Origin: UBA4615 sp049422085
GTDB taxonomy: Bacteria; Pseudomonadota; Gammaproteobacteria; Burkholderiales; Burkholderiaceae_E
Direction: 5' to 3'
Assembly (NCBI GenBank): GCA_049422085.1
Contig: JBMSOD010000078.1
Span: 1-12,025, forward strand
Length of the DNA stretch: 12,025 nt
This document shows positions 6,569 through 12,025 of this stretch, one piece after another (the first letter of the stretch is position 1; each line of letters starts with the position of its first letter). The translations under genes were made by a program, and so were the position numbers. The notes under the pieces were generated by a model, which worked only from the letters and a program-made list of their open reading frames with translations, had not been told where the DNA came from and did not search any database.

Positions 6569-7444
6569 ATGCCCGGCTTTGATTTCTCAACCCTTGTTCT
6601 GGTCGTTCTGGCCATCCTGGTGGTCGTCACCATCCGGGCGGCCGTCAAGATCGTGCCGCAGTCTGAAAACTGGCTTGTGGAGCGGCTCGGCCGCTATCAC
6701 CGCAAGATGGAAGCAGGTCTGCACCTGTTGATTCCCTTCTTCGAGACCGTGCGTCACAAGGTGCTGATTCTTGAGCGGCAGCTGCCGCCCAAGCCCATCA
6801 ATGCGATCACCCTCGACAACGTCACCATTGCCATCTCGCTTGCGGTGCTCTACCGGATTTCGGATGCCTCCAAGACGATGTACCGCATCGACAATGTCGA
6901 TGACGCCATCCTGACCCTGGTCAATGGCACGGTACGCAGCGTGATCGGCCAGACCGACCTGGACGGCGTGCAGTCCAATCGGCGTCAGTTGTCCGAGCAG
7001 ATTGAAAATGACCTCTCTGCGGTCTCGCAGGAGTGGGGCATTGTGCTGACCCGAGTCGAGATTCTCGAGGTGGATGTGGATGCCGAAACCCGGCAGGCCA
7101 TGCAGCTGCAGCTCAATGCCGAGCGCAACCGGCGTGCGGTGGTGCGCGAAGCTGAAGGGCGCAAGCAGGCCACCGAGCTCGATGCCGATGCCCAGCTTTA
7201 TGCCGCCCAGAAGCAGGCCGAGGCGGTCAAGGTGCGGGCCGATGCCGAGGCCTATGCCGTGTCGGCCGTTGCACGGGCGATTGCTGCGGGCGGCGAGAGC
7301 GCAGTGGAGTTCGAGATTCGCAAGCTGCAGGCCAATGCCGTGCAGGAGCTGGGCAAAGGCCCCAATTCCAAGCTGGTGCTGGTGCCATCGGATGTCCTGG
7401 CCGGCCTGAACGGTGCGCTGGGTCGCCTGGTGGGCAAGCTGTGA
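6569..7444 (+). CDS. SPFH/stomatin-family membrane protein, QmcA-like
   Basis: The 291-aa product belongs to the stomatin/prohibitin (SPFH) family and resembles E. coli QmcA. One N-terminal transmembrane segment (about residues 6-24) anchors it in the inner membrane. The SPFH domain begins with IVPQSENWLVERLGRY, then GLHLLIPFFETV and LPPKPINAITLDNVTI, all standard landmarks. From about residue 165 an Ala/Glu/Arg-rich stretch (QLNAERNRRAVVREAEGRKQ onward) forms the long helix and coiled coil that drives ring-shaped oligomers. Family members build large membrane cages that organise microdomains and often associate with FtsH-type proteases. AGGA precedes the ATG by six bases. The NfeD-like gene follows after 23 bases, a widely conserved partnership. 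Confidence 0.93.
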   Translation: MPGFDFSTLVLVVLAILVVVTIRAAVKIVPQSENWLVERLGRYHRKMEAGLHLLIPFFETVRHKVLILERQLPPKPINAITLDNVTIAISLAVLYRISDASKTMYRIDNVDDAILTLVNGTVRSVIGQTDLDGVQSNRRQLSEQIENDLSAVSQEWGIVLTRVEILEVDVDAETRQAMQLQLNAERNRRAVVREAEGRKQATELDADAQLYAAQKQAEAVKVRADAEAYAVSAVARAIAAGGESAVEFEIRKLQANAVQELGKGPNSKLVLVPSDVLAGLNGALGRLVGKL

Positions 7445-7467
7445 ACGGTATTGAGTGAGGGCAGCCC

Positions 7468-7728
7468 ATGCAGGCCTGGCAGATCAGTCTCATTCTTGCG
7501 GCAGTGCTGGCCATCGCCGAGGTGCTGACGCTTTCCTTCATTTTGCTGGGCTTCGCGATCGGCATGACCCTGGTGGCCCTGCTGCAGTATTTTGGCGACG
7601 GCTATTCGGCCGTCCGCGATATCAGCGTCTTTGCCATCGGATCCCTGGTGGCCACCCTGGCGTTTCGCGCGGTCTTCAAAAGACGCAGCGACCAGGCCCC
7701 GGCCGGGGACGATGTAAACCGCTACTGA
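7468..7728 (+). CDS. Short NfeD-like membrane protein lacking the OB-fold domain
   Basis: The 86-aa product has the hydrophobic N-terminal part of NfeD proteins: helices at about 6-22, 24-42 and 52-68, then a basic FKRRSD segment. Usual short NfeD partners of stomatin (such as YbbJ, about 150 aa) continue with a soluble OB-fold domain. Here the reading frame ends at DDVNRY, about where that domain would start. Either this is a recognised minimal form or it has lost the domain. Its position 23 bases after a stomatin gene, with GAGGG before the ATG, supports the assignment. NfeD proteins are thought to act with stomatins in membrane-protein quality control. Its stop overlaps by 7 bp the stop of the opposite-strand gene. 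Confidence 0.75.
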   Translation: MQAWQISLILAAVLAIAEVLTLSFILLGFAIGMTLVALLQYFGDGYSAVRDISVFAIGSLVATLAFRAVFKRRSDQAPAGDDVNRY

Positions 7729-8321
7729 CCGCTTTCGGTGACGCAGCAAAATCCTTGCGCTCGCGCGGCCGCGCGAATGTGGGTGTCCAGCGGATTCCGG
7801 CTCAATGAAGCATCGTGTGCGAACCGGATCTGGAACACGCCGGATTCACGCAGGAAGTCGAGTCGGTCCATGGCCTCCCGCATCGAGGCGTCGGCCTGCG
7901 ACCGGTTCCAGCTGGCCTCGAAGGCATAGCCCTGAGCTGCCATCCAGGTTCGGACCTCCAGTTCATGGGTGGGCTCTCCTGGCAGGCTTGCGGTCGCATC
8001 TGGATCGCGTTGATCGCCCCTGCGGTCTGCCGGGTCGTGTGCGGCACCACTCTCGAGCAACTGACTGACGAAGCCGTTCAGATCGTTGGCGGCATGCAGC
8101 GCCCTGGCCTGCCGACGCAGGCGGGCGAGCGTGATGCCCGATTCGATGCTTTCCCAGAGGGCGGCGCGAGCGCCGGTCAGCCAGACCATCTGTGCGCTGC
8201 GCTCGTCCTTGAGCAGTGCGCGCACCGGCCCGCGGCGCGGATGCCAGGTGCGAAAGCACATCCAGGGGGATGCAAGAAGCGTCCGCCCCTCGTCTGGTTC
8301 AGGAATAGAAATTTCTCGCAC
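7722..8321 (-). CDS. PqqD/RRE-like domain fused to a truncated, cysteine-less radical-SAM-like segment (uncharacterised)
   Basis: I do not know a named homologue of this 199-aa protein. Residues 33-95 look like a PqqD/RiPP-recognition winged helix: strands, then WLTGARAALWESIESGITLA, and a final helix ending FVSQLLESGA. Residues 120-198 align by eye with the first third of a radical-SAM domain: ELEVRTWM strand, REAMDRLDFLRESGVFQIRF (helix plus strand), NPLDTHIRAAARAQGF helix, then CCVTESG where active enzymes have a TNG-like strand end. The CxxxCxxC cluster motif appears as YAFEASWN at 132-139, so all three ligands are lost, and the GGEP motif as AHDASL. The rest of the barrel is absent. It may be a pseudoenzyme, a partner protein or a decaying gene. 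The start is uncertain: GTG at 8321 is the longest and lacks a Shine-Dalgarno; ATG at residue 21 is an alternative. It is divergent from an XRE regulator. Confidence 0.55.
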   Translation of the reverse strand: MREISIPEPDEGRTLLASPWMCFRTWHPRRGPVRALLKDERSAQMVWLTGARAALWESIESGITLARLRRQARALHAANDLNGFVSQLLESGAAHDPADRRGDQRDPDATASLPGEPTHELEVRTWMAAQGYAFEASWNRSQADASMREAMDRLDFLRESGVFQIRFAHDASLSRNPLDTHIRAAARAQGFCCVTESGQ

Positions 8322-8328
8322 TCGACAT

Positions 8329-8360
8329 GATGTCAGAAATCATTTACTACGCCTGACGTC
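8329..8360. promoter_or_regulatory. Inverted repeat between divergent genes, candidate XRE operator
   Basis: GATGTCAG (8329-8336) and CTGACGTC (8353-8360) are inverted arms matching 7 of 8 bases with a 16-base spacer. The left arm overlaps a perfect GACAT-G-ATGTC palindrome (8324-8334) and the right arm contains the GACGTC palindrome. The element lies in the 118-bp spacer between the PqqD-like gene and the XRE gene and just upstream of the putative -35 at 8362. Autoregulation by the XRE protein is inferred from this arrangement. Confidence 0.4.
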
Positions 8361-8361
8361 G

Positions 8362-8389
8362 TTGTTTGGTTAACAGGAGTAACGATACT
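8362..8389 (+). promoter_or_regulatory. Weak sigma-70-like promoter for the XRE gene
   Basis: TTGTTT (8362-8367) and GATACT (8384-8389) are separated by 16 bases. They match 3/6 and 4/6 of the -35 and -10 consensus. The local A/T content is higher than in the flanking coding DNA. The start codon is about 50 bases further on. This is a tentative call. Confidence 0.3.
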
Positions 8390-8439
8390 TTCAGTCACGC
8401 TCTCCCCTGAACCGTCGATACCGAAAACGGAAGGAGTTC

Positions 8440-8949
8440 ATGGCTTCCACTGACTGGGTGGCTTTCACCCGAAGAGTGGGTGCAGCCCTCGCACAACAAC
8501 GACGCAACCGGGGGCTGTCACAGCAGCAGGTGGGTGAGGCGATCGGCGTGGAGCCCGAGACGGTGTCGCGCATGGAAACCGGGGTGATCAGCCCTTCGCT
8601 CAAGCGCCTGCATCAGCTGGCTGAGGTGCTGGACTGTTCTGTGGAGGCCCTGCTCGGAACGGCCTCGGCCCATCCGCATGACCTGATCAACCGACTCGGC
8701 GAGCATCTGACGATGCTGTCGGAGAGCGAACGCAGCTTTGTGATTCAACAGAGTGTGTCACTCGCCGCCTGGCTGGCCGGGCGTGAGCCGGCCTGGTTCG
8801 CGGGTGAGCGACCGGTTTCAACGCTTTATCTTGAGCCCGGCCCTGGAAGCATCCGTGTGCAGGACGCACCCGATCAGGCACCGGGTGTTCCCGCTTCGGT
8901 CGGACATCGACCCGGACCATCTCAGGAAGACGATGGCCCTCTGCCCTGA
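8440..8949 (+). CDS. XRE-family helix-turn-helix transcriptional regulator
   Basis: The 169-aa product has a Cro/cI-type HTH at about residues 12-72: GAALAQQRRNRGLSQQQVGE, then AIGVEPETVSRMETGVISPS with the recognition helix near 39-47, then LKRLHQLAEVLDCSVEALL. A short amphipathic region, LGEHLTMLSESERSFVIQQS to AAWLA (about 86-113), may mediate dimer contacts. The last 50 or so residues are Gly/Pro/Asp rich with no recognisable fold. AAGGAG lies only three bases before the ATG, unusually close, but no better in-frame start is visible. It is divergent from the PqqD/radical-SAM-like gene and separated from it by an inverted repeat, so it probably represses itself and that gene. The inducing signal is unknown. 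Confidence 0.88.
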   Translation: MASTDWVAFTRRVGAALAQQRRNRGLSQQQVGEAIGVEPETVSRMETGVISPSLKRLHQLAEVLDCSVEALLGTASAHPHDLINRLGEHLTMLSESERSFVIQQSVSLAAWLAGREPAWFAGERPVSTLYLEPGPGSIRVQDAPDQAPGVPASVGHRPGPSQEDDGPLP

Positions 8950-8969
8950 GGCGGAAGGCCTCCTGTTTT
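8948..8969 (+). terminator. Intrinsic terminator of the XRE gene, overlapping its stop codon
   Basis: GAGGC (8948-8952) pairs with GCCTC (8958-8962) around a five-base loop and is followed by CTGTTTT. The stem begins within the TGA stop codon (8947-8949). A longer alternative pairs GAGGCGGA (8948-8955) with TCCGCCTC (8992-8999), which could also serve the convergent transketolase transcript. The stem is short, so strength is uncertain. Confidence 0.5.
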
Positions 8970-9041
8970 AAGGCGGCCCGCGCAGGGATCCTCCGCCTCA
9001 AGCGCCTCGGCGGCGTGCTTCGCTGCGCGGCCTTGCTCGCC

Positions 9042-11081
9042 TCAGACCCGGGCTTTGACTGCCTCGACCACGGCCTGGGCGGTGATGCCGAAATGGGCAT
9101 AGAGGTCTTTGGCCGGGGCTGATTCGCCGAAGGTGGCGATGCCCACCACCGCGCCCTGCCGGCCCACGTACTTGCGCCAGAAGTCGGGGTGAGCCGCCTC
9201 GACGGCCACCGCCGGCAAGGCAGGCGGCAGCACGGCGTCCTGCCAGGCGGCATCTTGACGGTCAAAGACCGTGGTGCTGGGCATGGACACCACGCGCACC
9301 GCAATGCCCTGCTGGGCGAGCGCGGCCTGGGCCTCGAGTGCAAGGCTCAATTCGGAGCCCGTGGCCAGAATGACCGCCCGTGCGCCTGCGGCATCGGACA
9401 GCACATAGCCGCCGCGCCGGATCTGAGGGACGAGGTCCATGCGCCCGGCCACCTGCGGCAGGTTCTGGCGCGACAGGGCCAGCGCCGTAGGGCCATCGCG
9501 TCGCTCGACTGCGCAGGCCCAGGCCACCGCAGTTTCAAGGCCGTCGGCTGGCCGCCAGACATCGAGCCCGGGAATGATGCGCAGGCTGGGAATCTGCTCG
9601 ACCGACTGATGGGTGGGGCCGTCTTCGCCCAGTCCGATGGAATCATGGGTGAAGACATGCACGACGCGCTGCTTCATGAGCGCCGCCATGCGGATGGCAT
9701 TGCGGCTGTAGTCGCTGAAGGTGAGGAAGGTGCCGCCATAGGGCAGCAGCCCGCCATGCAGGGTCATGCCGTTCATCATGGCGGCCATGCCGAACTCGCG
9801 CACGCCATAGGACAGGTGATTGCCGCGCACGTCGCGCCTGGCGGTGATGCAGCCCTTGAAGTTGGTGAGGTTGGAGCCGGTCAGGTCGGCGCTGCCGCCA
9901 AAGAACTCGGGCAGCAGGGGCGCCAGGGCATCCAGTGCATTCTGGCTGGCCTTGCGGGTGGCGATCGCGTCAGTTTTTGCGGCAATGCCTTCCAGGGCGG
10001 TGTTCAGGCGCGAGTTCCAGTCGGTGGGTAACTCGCCTGCCATACGTCGCTTGAATTCGGCGGCCTGCGCCGGAAAACGGGCGGCATAGGCCTCGAACCG
10101 GGCGGCCCAGGCGGCCTGTGCCTGCGCACCCTGGGGGCGCGCATCCCAGGCCTGGGCCACATCGGCGGGCACCTCAAAGGGACCGGCCTCCCAGCCCAGT
10201 GCGGCACGGGTGGCGGTCACTTCGGCGGCACCCAGTGCGGCGCCATGCACATCATGGGTGCCCGCCTTGTTGGGCGAGCCCTGCCCGATCACGGTGCGAC
10301 AGCAGATCAGGGTGGGTTTGCCATCGGCCCGCTGCGCCTGTTCGCGCGCAGCACTCACGGCCGCACTCACTGCTGCCGCGTCATGGCCATCGATGCCCGC
10401 GATCACATTCCAGCCATAGGCAGCAAAGCGGGCGGGCGTGTCGTCGGTGAACCAGCCTTCGACATGGCCGTCGATGGAGATGCCGTTGTCGTCGTAAAAG
10501 GCGATGAGCTTGGACAGGCGCAGCGTGCCTGCGAGGGAGCACACCTCGTGGCTGATGCCCTCCATGAGGCAGCCATCGCCCAGGAAGGCATAGGTGTGGT
10601 GATTGACGATGTCGAAGGCCTGGCCATCAACGGTCTGATTGAACTCGGCTGCCAGCAGCTTTTCGGCCAGGGCCATGCCCACGGCATTGGCAATGCCCTG
10701 CCCCAGCGGGCCGGTGGTGGTTTCGACACCGGCCGTGATACCCACCTCGGGATGGCCCGGGGTCTTGGAGTGCAACTGCCGAAAGCGCCGGATCTCGCTC
10801 ATGGGCAGGTCGTAGCCGGTGAGATGCAGCAGGGCATAGATGAGCATGGAGCCATGCCCGTTGGAGAGCACGAAGCGATCGCGGTCGGGCCAGTGCGGAT
10901 CGGCCGGGTTGTGGCGCAGGTGGCGGTTCCAGAGCACCTCGGCGATTTCGGCCATGCCCATGCGCGCACCCGGATGGCCCGACTTGGCCTGCTCGATGGC
11001 ATCGACCGAGAGCATGCGGATCGCGTTGGCCATGCGACGGGCAAGTTCGGGCGCGGGGGCGGGGCGGCTGGAGACGGTCAT
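9042..11081 (-). CDS. tkt: Transketolase
   Basis: The 679-aa product is a full-length thiamine-diphosphate transketolase. It transfers two-carbon ketol units between sugar phosphates in the Calvin-Benson-Bassham cycle and the pentose phosphate pathway, in the cytosol. Landmarks: SGHPGARMGMAEIAEVLW at 34-51, SNGHGS around 73-78, LHSKTPGHPE, GPLGQGIANAVGMA, the ThDP motif GDG at 168-170 ending with DDNG at 197-200, then in the pyrimidine domain DLTGSN, GVREFGMAAMMNGM and FTHDSIGLGEDGPTHQ. The C-terminal domain contains VILATGSELSLAL. I chose the ATG at 11081; it gives the normal family length, while the frame stays open upstream into the phosphoribulokinase stop. No Shine-Dalgarno precedes it and the leader is C-rich. 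Its position downstream of phosphoribulokinase supports a CBB role (cbbT); no second copy is visible here. Confidence 0.95.
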   Translation of the reverse strand: MTVSSRPAPAPELARRMANAIRMLSVDAIEQAKSGHPGARMGMAEIAEVLWNRHLRHNPADPHWPDRDRFVLSNGHGSMLIYALLHLTGYDLPMSEIRRFRQLHSKTPGHPEVGITAGVETTTGPLGQGIANAVGMALAEKLLAAEFNQTVDGQAFDIVNHHTYAFLGDGCLMEGISHEVCSLAGTLRLSKLIAFYDDNGISIDGHVEGWFTDDTPARFAAYGWNVIAGIDGHDAAAVSAAVSAAREQAQRADGKPTLICCRTVIGQGSPNKAGTHDVHGAALGAAEVTATRAALGWEAGPFEVPADVAQAWDARPQGAQAQAAWAARFEAYAARFPAQAAEFKRRMAGELPTDWNSRLNTALEGIAAKTDAIATRKASQNALDALAPLLPEFFGGSADLTGSNLTNFKGCITARRDVRGNHLSYGVREFGMAAMMNGMTLHGGLLPYGGTFLTFSDYSRNAIRMAALMKQRVVHVFTHDSIGLGEDGPTHQSVEQIPSLRIIPGLDVWRPADGLETAVAWACAVERRDGPTALALSRQNLPQVAGRMDLVPQIRRGGYVLSDAAGARAVILATGSELSLALEAQAALAQQGIAVRVVSMPSTTVFDRQDAAWQDAVLPPALPAVAVEAAHPDFWRKYVGRQGAVVGIATFGESAPAKDLYAHFGITAQAVVEAVKARV

Positions 11082-11211
11082 GGCAGAGGGGGCAGTGTCT
11101 GGAAGATGGAGAGGTCGGAGCGGTCGGCGCGGCTTGGCGCGAGGGCGATGCGAGGCTGTGTTGAATGCGAGGGTGTGTGTGATGCGTATTGTCGCTTGAT
11201 CAAGACCTGAA
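11082..11211 (-). other. Repeat-bearing leader between cbbP and tkt
   Basis: The 130-base spacer holds a perfect palindrome CTTGATCAAG (11195-11204) just after the phosphoribulokinase stop. It also has three GCGAGG boxes on the plus strand (11139-11144, 11150-11155, 11167-11172), which would read CCUCGC in the minus-strand mRNA. There is no clear -10/-35 pair, T-rich terminator or Shine-Dalgarno before the tkt ATG. Read-through from cbbP with an internal control element is possible but unproven. Confidence 0.3.
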
Positions 11212-12025
11212 TCAGAGCGCCCCAAGGGCCCGTTTGCGCCGCTCCATCATGCGCCAGATGAAGGGCGTGAAGATCAGCTGCATGGCCAACTCCATCTTGC
11301 CACCGGGTACGACCACGGTATTGGCACGCGACATCCAGGAGCCATTGATCATGTTGAGCAGGTAGGGGAAATCGATGCCCTTGGGATTGGCAAAGCGGAT
11401 GACCACCATGCTCTCATCGGCCGACGGAATGTCACGGGCGATGAAGGGGTTGGAGGTGTCGACCACGGGAACGCGCTGGAAGTTGACATGGGTATGCGCG
11501 AACTGCGGGACGATGTAATTCACGTAATCGGGCATGCGTCGCAGGATGGTGTCGGTGACGGCTTCGGCCGAGTAGCCCCGGACATGCTTGTCACGCCACA
11601 GTTTCTGAATCCACTCCAGGTTGATGACCGGCACCACGCCGATAAGAAGGTCTGGATGCCGGGCGATGTTCACCTCGGGCGTGACCACGGCGCCATGCAG
11701 GCCTTCGTAGAACAGCAGGTCGGTATCGGCCGGAACGTCTTCCCATGCGGTGAAGGTTCCGGGCTCCTGATTGTACGGCGCGGCCTCGACCGGATCATGC
11801 AGATAGCGCCTCCGCCGGCCGGTGCCCGTTTCACCATAGCTGCGAAAGAGCGTTTCAAGCTCGGAAAACAGGTTGTTCTCGACACCGAAATGGCTGAAGT
11901 GCTTGTTGCCGGCCTTCTCGGCTTCGGCCTGACGCAGGCGCATTTCCTTGCGATCGAAGCGATGAAAACTGTCGCCCTCGATGACTGCGGCCTTGACCGC
12001 CTCGCGTCGAAAGATGTTTTCGAAG
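11212..12025 (-). CDS. cbbP: Phosphoribulokinase, C-terminal 271 codons
   Basis: This is the CBB-cycle kinase that phosphorylates ribulose 5-phosphate to ribulose 1,5-bisphosphate with ATP (EC 2.7.1.19). The N-terminus with the P-loop lies beyond the right edge; about 20-25 residues are missing. Visible landmarks are IEGDSFHRFDR (substrate-binding Asp/His/Arg), KHFSHFGVENNLFSELE, YNQEPGTFTAWED, the Walker-B-like LLFYEGLHGAVV, and KLWRDKHVRGYSAE, which fits the phosphoribulokinase signature K-[LIVM]-x-R-D-x3-R-G-x-[ST]-x-E. The sequence type is the short (about 290 aa) bacterial class I enzyme, usually allosterically activated by NADH, rather than the plant or cyanobacterial form. It lies upstream of transketolase on the same strand, as in cbbF-P-T clusters, so fructose bisphosphatase and RuBisCO genes may lie beyond the right edge. 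Confidence 0.95.
   Translation of the reverse strand, partial: FENIFRREAVKAAVIEGDSFHRFDRKEMRLRQAEAEKAGNKHFSHFGVENNLFSELETLFRSYGETGTGRRRRYLHDPVEAAPYNQEPGTFTAWEDVPADTDLLFYEGLHGAVVTPEVNIARHPDLLIGVVPVINLEWIQKLWRDKHVRGYSAEAVTDTILRRMPDYVNYIVPQFAHTHVNFQRVPVVDTSNPFIARDIPSADESMVVIRFANPKGIDFPYLLNMINGSWMSRANTVVVPGGKMELAMQLIFTPFIWRMMERRKRALGAL

Noticed and set aside
7697..7708. Perfect palindrome CCCCGGCCGGGG at the end of the nfeD gene, considered as a terminator.
   Set aside because: It has no loop or T-tract and lies inside two overlapping coding frames; it is likely a by-product of GC-rich codons.
8753..8971. Alternative plus-strand frame at the end of the XRE gene.
   Set aside because: It has no start signal and no recognisable motif; I treat it as a shadow, although a frameshift in the tail cannot be excluded.
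9189..10031. Plus-strand open frames beneath transketolase.
   Set aside because: They lie wholly inside a well-conserved gene on the other strand and show no recognisable protein features.
11082..11225. Longer transketolase start (TTG at 11225, 48 extra residues).
   Set aside because: It overlaps the phosphoribulokinase stop, the added residues are basic and Pro rich, and the ATG at 11081 already gives the usual family length.

Overview
The window is GC-rich DNA with long, tightly spaced ORFs. It looks like a chromosomal segment of a betaproteobacterium, probably Burkholderiales. The signs are a stand-alone Bug/TctC-type solute-binding protein, a PuuE-type allantoinase whose remembered Pseudomonas relative is close, and a proteobacterial-type phosphoribulokinase next to transketolase. 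That last pair implies a Calvin-Benson-Bassham (CBB) cycle. The taxonomic call is inference.

Left part (1-1997, minus strand): the 5' part of a family-5 (peptide/nickel-type) ABC solute-binding protein gene runs off the left edge. It starts at a TTG codon. Upstream lies a full-consensus sigma-54 promoter (874-889) and two NtrC-like sites whose centres are 63 bp apart. Further upstream on the same strand is a complete PuuE-family allantoinase gene. Together they suggest nitrogen-controlled scavenging of a nitrogenous compound.

Middle (2124-7728, plus strand): divergent from puuE is a co-directional run with short gaps. It holds an acyl-CoA dehydrogenase with an Asp at the usual catalytic Glu position, an EamA/DMT-family transporter, a PLP aminotransferase of fold type I, a Bug solute-binding protein, a stomatin/SPFH (QmcA-like) protein and a short NfeD-like membrane protein. 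The first four look like a catabolic/transport set. The last two look like a membrane-organisation pair that simply follows them. The 126-bp divergent spacer 1998-2123 contains a perfect 7-bp inverted repeat, a candidate operator.

Right-middle (7722-8969): a minus-strand gene ends tail-to-tail with nfeD. Its 199-aa product looks like a PqqD/RRE-like winged helix fused to the first part of a radical-SAM domain whose three cluster cysteines are absent. A plus-strand XRE-family regulator is divergent from it. Between them lie an inverted repeat and a weak promoter-like sequence. The regulator gene ends in a terminator whose stem contains the stop codon. The pair is the least familiar unit here.

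Right part (9042-12025, minus strand): transketolase lies downstream of a phosphoribulokinase gene that is cut by the window edge, the cbbP-cbbT order of many cbb operons. No rRNA, tRNA, CRISPR array, insertion sequence or attachment site was seen. No gene-free stretch exceeds 300 bp; the longest is 787-1061 (275 bp), which holds the sigma-54 control region.
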